A program made the position numbers and the translations under genes. Positions 27,258 to 35,340 of a stretch of DNA of 64,000 bases are shown here, piece after piece. The notes under the pieces were generated by a model. The model saw nothing but the letters and a program-made list of their open reading frames with translations, had not been told where the DNA came from and did not search any database. The stretch comes from Bog-950 sp044225825 (GTDB taxonomy: Bacteria > Bacteroidota > Bacteroidia > Chitinophagales > LD1): positions 709,498-773,497 of the forward strand of contig JBGAIB010000002.1 in NCBI GenBank assembly GCA_044225825.1. The letters run 5' to 3'. Positions within the stretch are counted from its first letter, which is position 1; each line of letters starts with the position of its first letter.

Positions 27258-29522
27258 TTAGGTTTTAGCGCCCATAGGTTCAATCTCTGTTAGAACATTT
27301 TGAATCCCTAATTCGCGGTAATCAGAGGCAAGATTGATTTGAATGATATTCCTTTGGTTCCTCCAGTAGATAATTCCCCAAAAAGCAATTGTTAGTTGAA
27401 CTTGCAACTCCGTTTCTGAATCATCATTCAGTTTTTCCTTGTAATTTATGTTTTTATTTGACTCTAAATTAATGTCAATAACGGATGTATATAATTTTAT
27501 TTTTGGGCTGATAAGTTTAAGACGTAATTCATCAATTTCAACTCTAGGTAGTTCTTTGTGTTCAAGAGCGGGTAAATCTGCTTTACGCAATACAAATAAG
27601 GTATCTCTTTGGCTAGGTTCTGAAGAAGGAAGAAATAGAATGGACCAAGGAATAATCTTAGGATCTAACAGTCGCCTTAAGTCGAATCCTGCATTAATGG
27701 CAATAATTGTAATATCTTCTTGATTGTCGATGAGCTTAGATAATGCTGCAATAATATTTTCTTTATTGAATAGATACCTCTGCGTTTTAGCCATAAAGAA
27801 GGTGTTTGGTATGAAACGCCTGATATTATTTGTGACAATCGAGTGGGCGAAAAAGGAATCATAATTTAAACTTGGAATATCATCTTCTGTAAACGACGAT
27901 TTAGATGTTAGTATTCGTTCACCTTTAATGCTTAGCTTTAAATCGCCAGAGACATGTTCTCTCGTTTTGTCTATAAAGATCTTTTGATATTCGGAAAATC
28001 CCCTTGTTATTATTTCCTCGGTGGTTTGATTGAATTGTTTAATTTTTTCCGGAGATAACCTGACATTAAGTTTTTGATATCCGATTTTATGCTGGATATT
28101 ATTTTTTAAATCCTGAATAAACTGCTTAATACTTTCAGCCTTCTGAGTTGACAATTCTTTAAATCCAATGATCTTAAGTAGGTTCTTATTATCTAAGATA
28201 TTTTTAAGACATTTTTCAAAGTAAGAAATGCTTTCATTCCAATTACGAAGTTCTAAAATGCTTTCTGGTAATGACGGTTGTGAAGTGAAGTCTTGGTATG
28301 TTAAATAGCGGGTAAGAGAAAATTGTCTGAGAAATAAAAGTGTCAAGTAACTACTAATCCAATATCCTATTTGCCGCCTGCTGCCAAGATTGTCTAGTTC
28401 AGGGAAACTATATTTAATTTCAAGATTCACGCTATGTCTTAAGTCATTATTAAAATACAAAAACCAATCAAAAATATCATTCATGCGGTTTGGCAATAAT
28501 GGATAGGTTGGTGGTTGAGACTGAGTGAACTCAAATAGATATTTCAAAGATTCATATTGTTTTTTATATAATAGCAATCCTCCAAGTACGTAATGGAGTT
28601 CGAGAAATCGAGTCCGTTGGCTATCGCTTTCGCTTATTTGGGCTTTATTAGTTATGTTTCCCTCATTGTTGTATTCTTCATAAATGGGTTGCAGATTGTA
28701 GTTAATATATTGGCTTGAATTAGCCCAAAATGTTTTAATTAATCGGGGGCACTCACAGCTCAAAAGGATATTGGCCCAAAGCCATCTATATGTTTCTTCT
28801 GAAATAATAATGGGTTCATTATCTACACCAATGAGCCAAGCTCCGCTAACCGCTGATTCTAATATTGTACCATGTGAAGTTTTATTGATAGAAACAATAC
28901 GATTTAATTTGTGTATTAAAATGTAAATGTCGACTGGATAAATTAAAGGGATAGATTTGTTGTGATTGCGCCTAATTTTTAATATTAGGTCAAAATAAAA
29001 ATCAAACAAAGTTTGTTGCAAATGTTCATCTTGTTTTTCAATGGCATAAAACGCTACTTCGTTTATAGCTTTTAGTTGATAGTTTTTAATTTCTGAATCA
29101 ACCGATGATTTGTTATAATTATTAATAAGATGCCTTAATAGTTCGGTTGATTTACCTGTATAAAGTGCCACCTTATCAAGCCAAATGAGAAATAAGGTAA
29201 TTAAAGCGATGGTAAGGGAAAAAACTAAAATATTTGCAGAGTTGTCTAATATCCAATAATTCCACTTTAGAGGTGGTGCACACGGGAATATCAGAAGGAT
29301 GAATGAAGTGATGGTTACGAATAGAATAATCTGAAATATTGAAATTTTACTTGCGGATCTGTATGGCCTATGCGGAAACTCATTTTTAAAGACTACTGCA
29401 ATGTACACTGAAGAATATTTGTCACCAATGTTTGAAATTTTATCAATGATAATTGGATATGCGATTCCTAGTATGGCTATGTCAATAGCAACACAGATTT
29501 CAACGATGTTTTCGGGTCTCAT
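27258..29522 (-). CDS. Orphan AT-rich gene: large protein with N-terminal membrane helices
   Basis: 754 residues; I recognise no family. Three hydrophobic segments lie in the first 140 residues (about 8-24, 62-82, 95-115), followed by a ~600-residue soluble, helix-rich region without obvious repeats. The gene is clearly more AT-rich than its neighbours by eye, using codons such as AAT, ATA and TTA. This is a common sign of recent acquisition. It ends 87 bases from the STM3941-like gene and begins about 290 bases from tRNA-Asn. There is no integrase or att-like repeat. It may be an accessory or defence-type gene, but that is a guess from composition and position only. Confidence 0.75.
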   Translation of the reverse strand: MRPENIVEICVAIDIAILGIAYPIIIDKISNIGDKYSSVYIAVVFKNEFPHRPYRSASKISIFQIILFVTITSFILLIFPCAPPLKWNYWILDNSANILVFSLTIALITLFLIWLDKVALYTGKSTELLRHLINNYNKSSVDSEIKNYQLKAINEVAFYAIEKQDEHLQQTLFDFYFDLILKIRRNHNKSIPLIYPVDIYILIHKLNRIVSINKTSHGTILESAVSGAWLIGVDNEPIIISEETYRWLWANILLSCECPRLIKTFWANSSQYINYNLQPIYEEYNNEGNITNKAQISESDSQRTRFLELHYVLGGLLLYKKQYESLKYLFEFTQSQPPTYPLLPNRMNDIFDWFLYFNNDLRHSVNLEIKYSFPELDNLGSRRQIGYWISSYLTLLFLRQFSLTRYLTYQDFTSQPSLPESILELRNWNESISYFEKCLKNILDNKNLLKIIGFKELSTQKAESIKQFIQDLKNNIQHKIGYQKLNVRLSPEKIKQFNQTTEEIITRGFSEYQKIFIDKTREHVSGDLKLSIKGERILTSKSSFTEDDIPSLNYDSFFAHSIVTNNIRRFIPNTFFMAKTQRYLFNKENIIAALSKLIDNQEDITIIAINAGFDLRRLLDPKIIPWSILFLPSSEPSQRDTLFVLRKADLPALEHKELPRVEIDELRLKLISPKIKLYTSVIDINLESNKNINYKEKLNDDSETELQVQLTIAFWGIIYWRNQRNIIQINLASDYRELGIQNVLTEIEPMGAKT

Positions 29523-29780
29523 AGAGGGCGGGTATCACTTTGTGAGAACAAGGTTCAGCATAATTGTTGATCCATACAAATTATTAAATAACTATGGCAT
29601 ACCTTTTGTTCTAGTGGGTATTAATAAAACATATAACTTTTCCCCTGCTGACTTGGAGGGGCCTGTTTAGTTTTAAATTATTCATTCACTGCCGTATTTA
29701 TTAGGAAGAATACTAAGATTGGTAATCAAAGGATTTTTTTCTAGTAGAACGGAAGGTTTTATAGTATGTGCCTAAAACGC

Positions 29781-29809
29781 AAAAAGGCGACACTTTCGTA
29801 TCGCCTTTT
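29781..29809 (-). terminator. Terminator downstream of tRNA-Asn
   Basis: AAAAGGCGA and TCGCCTTTT pair perfectly (29782-29790 with 29801-29809). The minus-strand T-run follows, placing it just after the tRNA 3' end. Confidence 0.7.
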
Positions 29810-29810
29810 G

Positions 29811-29884
29811 CTCCCCGACCTGGGCTCGAACCAGGGACCTAATGATTAACAGTCATTCGCTCTAACCAGCTGAGCTATCGAGGA
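29811..29884 (-). tRNA. tRNA-Asn (GTT)
   Basis: Minus strand. The full cloverleaf can be read: acceptor TCCTCGA with TCGGGGA (one T-G wobble), D-arm GCTC/GAGC with AGCTGGTTA loop, anticodon loop CTGTTAA (anticodon GTT), T-arm CCTGG/CCAGG with TTCGAGC loop, and discriminator G. CCA is not encoded. Confidence 0.95.
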
Positions 29885-30046
29885 AACTGCCCTCCCGAAA
29901 CCTTGCGGCTTCAATAGGGACGGCAAATGTATATTTCTTTGCCTTTTTTACAAATACCTGCACAAAAAATCCTCCCAAAAAATTGCTTTTACCCGTGATT
30001 CCGAGGGTTTTAGGACTTTTAAGGCGGTTTCCGGTGCCTCAATCCT

Positions 30047-30054
30047 TATTTTTG
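30047..30054 (+). promoter_or_regulatory. Bacteroidota -7 promoter element
   Basis: TATTTTTG matches TAnnTTTG. It ends only 4 bases before ATG 30059, so transcription probably starts at or after that codon; this favours the downstream ATG 30089. Confidence 0.4.
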
Positions 30055-30058
30055 CGGT

Positions 30059-31321
30059 ATGTCGCCAAGCCCTGTAAACGATGAAATTATGAACCTGACG
30101 GCCCTGGTATTGGGCCTGTTGTTCGGGCTGGGTATAGCGGCCGAGTTTGTGCTGGCGCGGTTGCGCCGCAAGCCGTATGTGAGCAGTCATTATCTGATCA
30201 TCAACCTGCTTACCGCCGCCCTGCAGCAACTAACGGACCTGTTGAATAAAGGGCTTTTTCTCACCGCCTTTGTGTATGTGCAAACGCATTATAGTTTGAG
30301 TAGCCTGTTTGGCTGGCAGGTGGGTGCACAGGCCGGGGTGGTTCAAACGGTGCTTAATTATGTGCTGGTGTTGGTGCTGGCCGATTTTTGTCAGTATTGG
30401 TTACACCGGTTTTCGCATGAAGTAAATTTTATGTGGGCCGGGCACATTACCCACCACAGTAACGAAGAATATAACCTGGGCGTAGCCGTGCGGCAAAATG
30501 CGCTGGAAGGTATTTATACCTGGGTGTTTTTTATGCCGCTGGCCTTATTAGGTATTCCGTGGCAGCTGTTTGTTACAGCCTATGCCATCAGCCTGCTGTG
30601 GCAGTTTTTGGTGCATACGCAATTTATAAAGCGGTTGGGTGTGCTGGAGTATTTTATGGCAACGCCATCGCATCACCGCGTGCACCATGGCCGCAACCCG
30701 CAATACATTGATAAGAACTACGGAGCCTTTTTAATTGTATGGGATAAACTGTTCGGCACGTTTGAGCCGGAGGTAGAAGAACCCGATTACGGTATTACGC
30801 AACCGCTAAGCACACATAACCCGGTATGGAGCAATGTGCATCATTTTGCGGCGATAGGTGCAGCGGTTATAAAAGCAAGTAGCTGGAGCGATAAGTGGAA
30901 GGTGGTGTTTGGGGCACCGGCTTTCTCTGAACAATATGGTAAGCAGGTGATAGTAACGCAACCGCAGTTTACACAGCAGACAGGTAAAAAGCTGTATGTG
31001 TTCCTGAACTTCGTGTTAACGGCAGGTGCGGGTTTCTGGGCGCTGAATTATTTAGCGGAGCACGGTGCCTGGTTGTTTTATGCAATGGTGTCGGTGGCCG
31101 TATTGTTATCGTTTAGTTTGTTTACGGCCTTACTGGAAAATAAACATTGGGCCGATGTAGTGGAAGTTTGTCGGTTGTTGTTTATTGCTGTGGCGGGTTG
31201 CTATCTTTTTTATGCTGCGACACCGGTGGTAGTAGGGGAGGCCTTTTTGTTGACGGGTATTTGTTGTTTGGCATTTACCTGGTTGCTGGCGAGGAACTAC
31301 AGACTACTTACAAATACATAG
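30059..31321 (+). CDS. Sterol desaturase / fatty acid hydroxylase superfamily protein
   Basis: 420-residue membrane-bound non-haem diiron oxygenase. The His clusters that hold the iron pair are all visible: HRFSHE (about 119-124), HITHH (130-134), HTQF (195-198) and SHHRVHH (212-218). Membrane helices flank them, with a longer C-terminal membrane segment group. It resembles the alkylglycerol monooxygenase/TMEM195 side of the family, so an ether-lipid or fatty-acid hydroxylation role is possible. An in-frame ATG at 30089 (MNLTALVLGL) may be the true start. The last codons and the TAG stop fall in the first copy of a 110-bp direct repeat. Confidence 0.88.
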   Translation: MSPSPVNDEIMNLTALVLGLLFGLGIAAEFVLARLRRKPYVSSHYLIINLLTAALQQLTDLLNKGLFLTAFVYVQTHYSLSSLFGWQVGAQAGVVQTVLNYVLVLVLADFCQYWLHRFSHEVNFMWAGHITHHSNEEYNLGVAVRQNALEGIYTWVFFMPLALLGIPWQLFVTAYAISLLWQFLVHTQFIKRLGVLEYFMATPSHHRVHHGRNPQYIDKNYGAFLIVWDKLFGTFEPEVEEPDYGITQPLSTHNPVWSNVHHFAAIGAAVIKASSWSDKWKVVFGAPAFSEQYGKQVIVTQPQFTQQTGKKLYVFLNFVLTAGAGFWALNYLAEHGAWLFYAMVSVAVLLSFSLFTALLENKHWADVVEVCRLLFIAVAGCYLFYAATPVVVGEAFLLTGICCLAFTWLLARNYRLLTNT

Positions 31322-31497
31322 CCACGAAGACGCAAAGGCACGAAGTTTCACGAAGGGGAAACGGGAAGGATAATTACACGAAGGCACAAAGAAACGAAGG
31401 TTCGCAAAGGGGGTTAAATACAAATACATAGCCACGAAGACGCAAAGGCACGAAGTTTCACGAAGGGGAAACGGGAATGATAATTACACGAAGACAC
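31311..31497. repeat. Direct repeat, 110-bp period, two copies
   Basis: A ~77-base unit at 31311-31387 recurs at 31421-31497 with two mismatches (G/T at 31368/31478 and G/A near the ends). It contains GCCACGAAGACGCAAAGGCACGAAG, a degenerate, CACGAAG-rich style repeat also echoed at 40392-40500. The first copy includes the stop codon of the sterol-desaturase-like gene. Confidence 0.8.
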
Positions 31498-31527
31498 GAT
31501 GCCGCTTTGTTGCTTAGTGTTATTCTA

Positions 31528-32649
31528 CTACAGTTTATTATAGAGTTGCATGGTTTGCTGTGCCCAAATGGTGTCGGTGTGTTGCTGGGCATGGGCGTAC
31601 CCATCGCGCTCCAGTTGGGTGCGGACGTTGTTGTTGTTAAGCACCTGCGTAAGTTGATGTGCTAGTTCTTCGGCACTGGCGGGATTAAAGTAAAGGACTC
31701 CATTACCGCCTGCTTCGCGGTGGCTGGGTATGTCGCTGGCTAATACCGGTATGCGACTGAACAAGCCTTCCAACACAGGTGCACCAAATCCTTCGAAATA
31801 AGAAGCGGTTATTAATGCGTTGCTCTGTTGATACACAGCCGGTAAATCAGCATTGGTGATGCTACTGCGGAAATGTACGCGGTGGCCTAAACCAAGTGCC
31901 TGCACCTGTTGCTGCAATTGCGGTTGCAGGTTGCCGCTGCCACCAGCCAGCACTAAGTGCTGATCGGTTTGTTTAGCCACCTGTGCAAAAGCGTCAATAA
32001 TGGTGCGGTGGTTTTTGCGGGGAAAGAAGGAGCCCACCGTAAGCACGTAGGATGCCGGTAATTGGTATTTCTGTAACACGGCTTGCTTTTCGGCGTTGCT
32101 GCATTCGGCGTAAAACACGGGCTCCACACTGGGGTTAATTACTTCAATTTTAGCTGCCGGTGTTTGATACAGTTCAATCAGTTCGTCGCGCGTTTGGCGG
32201 CTAACAGCAATTACCTTATCGGCATGTTTAGCCGCATAGCGTGTTTTGGCTTCGTAAATCTTGCGATCGATGTAGGGATATTGCTCCTTGTGTTTTAAAA
32301 AGATAAGATCGTGTATGGTAACCACCGTTGCTATGCCGGTGCTGTGTATGCCGAAAGGCAGCTCGTTACTAAGGCCGTGATAAACATCGGCGCGTTCGCG
32401 CAACAGCTGTTGTTTGCAACCAAACGAACGCCACCAGCTGCGCAGCGATTGCTGCAATTTGTTTTCGGGCATTACCAGGCGGAAGTCGCCTTCCAGCGCA
32501 TCTAAAAACTGTGCCTGTAAGGCAGGTGTAAACAGCAGGTAAGCATGGCCGGGAAAATCGCGTAGAAGGGCGTTGAGCAGAATGCGGGCATGGTTGCCCA
32601 ATCCTGTTCTGTTGTTTAATGCACGTTTTGCGTCGTAAGCCAGTCTCAC
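31528..32649 (-). CDS. Glycosyltransferase family 4 (GT-B)
   Basis: 373 residues. N-terminal MRLAYDAKRALNNRTGLGNHA is the G-L-G-N-H-A type acceptor-domain start seen in GT4 mannosyl/rhamnosyl-like transferases. The C-terminal domain begins near YVLTVGSFFPRKNH and has the donor site SYFEGFGAPVLEGLFSRIPV with the E-x7-E pattern. It is the last gene of a three-gene operon (O-antigen ligase, GT2, GT4), starting four bases inside the end of the GT2 gene (ATGA overlap). Likely role: a sugar addition to a surface glycan. Confidence 0.92.
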   Translation of the reverse strand: MRLAYDAKRALNNRTGLGNHARILLNALLRDFPGHAYLLFTPALQAQFLDALEGDFRLVMPENKLQQSLRSWWRSFGCKQQLLRERADVYHGLSNELPFGIHSTGIATVVTIHDLIFLKHKEQYPYIDRKIYEAKTRYAAKHADKVIAVSRQTRDELIELYQTPAAKIEVINPSVEPVFYAECSNAEKQAVLQKYQLPASYVLTVGSFFPRKNHRTIIDAFAQVAKQTDQHLVLAGGSGNLQPQLQQQVQALGLGHRVHFRSSITNADLPAVYQQSNALITASYFEGFGAPVLEGLFSRIPVLASDIPSHREAGGNGVLYFNPASAEELAHQLTQVLNNNNVRTQLERDGYAHAQQHTDTIWAQQTMQLYNKL

Positions 32650-33398
32650 CCCGCGAATTTAAATTTTAATGCGCGGTAGTATTTTAAAAACACTTCACGG
32701 CATTGGTGAAAGCAAATGGTAAAACCTGTAAGGCCATCAGTAAAGCCCAGGCGCAGCACATAGTTCTTTAAGAATTTAGCCGGCGCACTTAGTAATAACT
32801 TAAACAGTAAGTATAGCACACCGCGGTTTTTTAAATGCTGTGCGCTGATGGTAGCAAATTTATCTACCTGGTGTAGCAGGGCCTGTTTAGTGGGGTAGGT
32901 GTTATGCAGGATGTCTCCCTCCAGATGTTGCGGGGTGCCGCTGTATAATTCAAAGCGGTCGTGTGGATTAAGGCCACGCCATTCGCCGGCATCTTTTTGC
33001 CAGAGGCGCAATTTGGTATCGGGATACCAACCGCAGGTTTTAATGGGTTGCCCGCAGTAAAAGTTCAGGCGGTTCATGGTATAGCCCTGCGCCGTAAAGT
33101 TGTTTTTGGCCGCAAGAATAGAAGCATTTAGCTCCGCGCTTAATTCTTCATCCCCATCCAGCGAGAGCACCCAGTTGTTAGCGGCTTGTAAGCGCGCCCA
33201 GTTTTTTTGCTGTATGTGCCCCTCGAAGGCGTGGCTTAGTACCCGTGCCCCTTTAGCCGTGGCAATGCGTACGGTATCATCGGTAGAAAAGGAATCCACC
33301 ACCAACACCTCATCGGCTACGGTATTAACCGAGTCGATACAGCGACCGATATTGGCGGCTTCGTTATAGGTGATAATCACAACCGATAGCTTATTCAT
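32646..33398 (-). CDS. Glycosyltransferase family 2 (WaaE/KdtX-like)
   Basis: 250 residues, GT-A fold. It starts MNKLSVVIITYNEAANIGRC and has the DxD-like sugar-nucleotide site (LSLDGDEEL, about residues 77-85) plus the VVDSFSTDDT motif. The WYPDTKLRLWQ and GLNPHDRF stretches are typical of the WaaE/KdtX group, which adds heptose or glucose to lipopolysaccharide core. The C-terminal region is hydrophobic. It is translationally coupled to the genes on both sides (8-base overlap upstream, 4-base overlap downstream). Confidence 0.92.
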   Translation of the reverse strand: MNKLSVVIITYNEAANIGRCIDSVNTVADEVLVVDSFSTDDTVRIATAKGARVLSHAFEGHIQQKNWARLQAANNWVLSLDGDEELSAELNASILAAKNNFTAQGYTMNRLNFYCGQPIKTCGWYPDTKLRLWQKDAGEWRGLNPHDRFELYSGTPQHLEGDILHNTYPTKQALLHQVDKFATISAQHLKNRGVLYLLFKLLLSAPAKFLKNYVLRLGFTDGLTGFTICFHQCREVFLKYYRALKFKFAG

Positions 33399-34626
33399 CT
33401 GCCGGGTGAAAATGGTTGATAAAAAGCAAAAGGAAAATGAGGTAGAAGCCCGTGCCTACCTGCTCCTCCAGCGTGTCCTCTGTAAAAAAGGAAGAGAAAA
33501 GGATAAGATGCAAGAGCGTGAACAGCCAGTATTTAAAATAGCCGTTGGTGAATACCGGCAAAAAGAAAGCCGTGAGGAATAGCGCCAGGCCGATAAACCC
33601 CGTGGTGGCCATTACCCATATAAACTGGTTATGCGGCACTTTGCGGTTGCTATCGGGTACCTGCGGAAATTGTTGCTGATACACCCGGGCGGTTTCGGTG
33701 CGGATGTCACCGGCACCCAGGCCCAGCCACTTGCTTTGCTGCCAGAGTTCCATGCCTACGCGCCAACTTAATAAACGTCCTGCATCGCTGTTTTCGTTGA
33801 TTTGTCCGCTGCGGTATTGGTCGAGGTCGTAACGCATGTAACTAACCTTGTTATGAAAACTGGGCACCAGATAATAGGCCAGCACCGGCAGGCACAACAG
33901 CAGCGCCAGGGCTATTAAACCTGGTAGGTAGCGGCGTTGGGCGGCCACTATACGGTAAACTAAAAACAACAGGCCAATATATAAAGCCAGCAGTCCGCTG
34001 CGCACGCTTAAAATGTGTAAGGCGATAAATGCAAAGGCGATAAAAAACCACAGCAGGTATTTCTCGGAAGGGCGAAAGAGAAAAAGCTTTTGCTCCAACA
34101 CATACACGGCGCAGAAGAGCGCAAAGGCCAGCATCAAGGTAAAGCGGATGTGACTGAACGGCATTGGTATAGCGCTGCCCCGGGTGAATGATTCGGTGAT
34201 TTGGGTGTAGTGCAGCGTGTAATTGGTGAGTATAACTGCCGTGCTTATAAATAATGTAGCGATGAACAGATACAGGATGATAAGAAAACTGCGTGCGCTT
34301 AATGCCGGCAGGCCTGCAATAGCAAGGGGCAGTACCAGGTAAGGCAGTTTTATACGTACCCAAACCAGCCATTCCTGTTTATCGGCGGAGTAAAAACCGC
34401 TGAACAATACGATGAAAAAGAAAAGCGACAGTACCCATAATTCCTTACGGGCAAAGTAGGTGCGGAGTGTTTGTAGGGGCGATTGATACAGGATGCCGCT
34501 AACTACCAGGGCAATCATACCAATACTGGCCAGGGCCCTGCTGCCCACAAAGCCAATAAAAATACAGGCGCAGCACAGGGCCAGCAGGTATTCTATTTGG
34601 GTTTTGTTCAGCAGGCGGTTTAGCAT
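33391..34626 (-). CDS. O-antigen ligase family protein
   Basis: 411 residues, about ten to twelve membrane helices with the large periplasmic loop typical of Wzy/WaaL-type ligases. The conserved RLLSWRVGMELWQQ and GAGDIRTE stretch (about 290-310) carries the family's Arg, and GxGxG-D-x-R and PHNQFIWV (about 328-335) with its His-Asn follow. The enzyme joins a finished lipid-linked glycan to its acceptor in the periplasm. ATG 34626 was chosen because a TAnnTTTG promoter element overlaps the alternative TTG start at 34638. First gene of the glycan operon. Confidence 0.9.
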   Translation of the reverse strand: MLNRLLNKTQIEYLLALCCACIFIGFVGSRALASIGMIALVVSGILYQSPLQTLRTYFARKELWVLSLFFFIVLFSGFYSADKQEWLVWVRIKLPYLVLPLAIAGLPALSARSFLIILYLFIATLFISTAVILTNYTLHYTQITESFTRGSAIPMPFSHIRFTLMLAFALFCAVYVLEQKLFLFRPSEKYLLWFFIAFAFIALHILSVRSGLLALYIGLLFLVYRIVAAQRRYLPGLIALALLLCLPVLAYYLVPSFHNKVSYMRYDLDQYRSGQINENSDAGRLLSWRVGMELWQQSKWLGLGAGDIRTETARVYQQQFPQVPDSNRKVPHNQFIWVMATTGFIGLALFLTAFFLPVFTNGYFKYWLFTLLHLILFSSFFTEDTLEEQVGTGFYLIFLLLFINHFHPADE

Positions 34627-34635
34627 GTAGGGTAT

Positions 34636-34643
34636 CAAAGGTA
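34636..34643 (-). promoter_or_regulatory. Bacteroidota -7 element, glycan operon
   Basis: On the minus strand it reads TACCTTTG, a perfect TAnnTTTG, nine bases before the ATG of the O-antigen ligase gene. It suggests the glycan operon has its own promoter rather than being read through from the toxin gene. Confidence 0.55.
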
Positions 34644-34704
34644 AAAACCGAAAGCAGAAACGCCGAAAGGGGAAATAAATTTTGGAAAGAGGTATGGTTG
34701 TCGG

Positions 34705-34995
34705 TTAGCGAAGTTTTGCGCCATAGATAAATCGGTAAACTCTAAATTGGCCATTGGTGACCTTGAATACAATAACCCACTTGCCTTTGAAAGTAAGACA
34801 ACTGTATCCATGTTTAGCCAACACTTTATTGTTGCAGAGGCTATATTTTATGCGTAGCAATGTTCGTTTTTCGCAAAACGCAAAAAAATCTTCGATAAAC
34901 CTTTCTCCCGTTTCAGGATGTTGAATAGATGCCAAATAGGATGCTACCTTATTAATAGCATTTTCTGCTCTTTTCTGGATTACAACCGCTAGCAT
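34705..34995 (-). CDS. RelE/ParE-type toxin
   Basis: 96-residue protein of RelE/ParE size and layout: starts MLAVVIQKRAENAINKV, with the typical helical hairpin then beta strands ending IVFKVTNGQFRVYRFIYG. The R-x-Y motif near the C-terminus (FRVYRFI) is consistent. ParE-like members poison DNA gyrase; RelE-like ones cut mRNA at the ribosome, and the sequence does not separate them. The start overlaps the stop of the antitoxin gene by one base (TAATG), the usual coupling for toxin-antitoxin operons. Confidence 0.8.
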   Translation of the reverse strand: MLAVVIQKRAENAINKVASYLASIQHPETGERFIEDFFAFCEKRTLLRIKYSLCNNKVLAKHGYSCLTFKGKWVIVFKVTNGQFRVYRFIYGAKLR

Positions 34996-35270
34996 TAGGA
35001 TAGCTTGGTTGCAGGATGATTTTTTCTAAATCTTTCAAGCATTCTTTTTTTTGCTAGAGCGGCAGAACTTCCTCTGTCTTTATCAGGCCTGGTAAGCCAC
35101 TCTTCTAATTCCTCCTTAGTAGGAACAATGCCTGGCAAGGCCATCTCTTCGTCGGTGAATTTACGGGCGCTACGTTTAATTTTTATGGCTTTGGGCGCCT
35201 TAAGCTTTAACGCATACTCAATCAACGACTTTCCAGCCTTTGAATCTTCGTCTATGTAGAGGGTAAGCAT
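34995..35270 (-). CDS. Putative antitoxin of the RelE/ParE-type toxin
   Basis: 91-residue charged protein preceding the toxin gene and coupled to it by a one-base overlap. The N-terminal half (residues 3-33) is strand-forming and hydrophobic, and the C-terminal half is acidic then basic and probably disordered, the usual antitoxin plan in which the tail wraps the toxin. No DNA-binding fold (ribbon-helix-helix or MazE-type) is obvious. Role inferred from position and composition. Confidence 0.65.
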   Translation of the reverse strand: MLTLYIDEDSKAGKSLIEYALKLKAPKAIKIKRSARKFTDEEMALPGIVPTKEELEEWLTRPDKDRGSSAALAKKRMLERFRKNHPATKLS

Positions 35271-35340
35271 ATTCTAAATATAGCCATTTAACTGTTAACC
35301 GTTTAGGGATTTAACTCATAATGGCTTTTTTGATTGTTAA

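Noticed and set aside
29401..29670. 89-codon frame overlapping the AT-rich orphan gene on the opposite strand
   Set aside because: It mirrors the coding frame of the larger gene and its 3' part is in AT-rich spacer; no independent support.
27180..29884. Integrated mobile element at tRNA-Asn
   Set aside because: No integrase, no repeat of the tRNA 3' end on the far side of the orphan gene, and no transposase; composition alone is not enough.
31311..31497. CRISPR array
   Set aside because: Only two copies of a 77-base unit with one 33-base gap; no unique spacer series and no cas genes.
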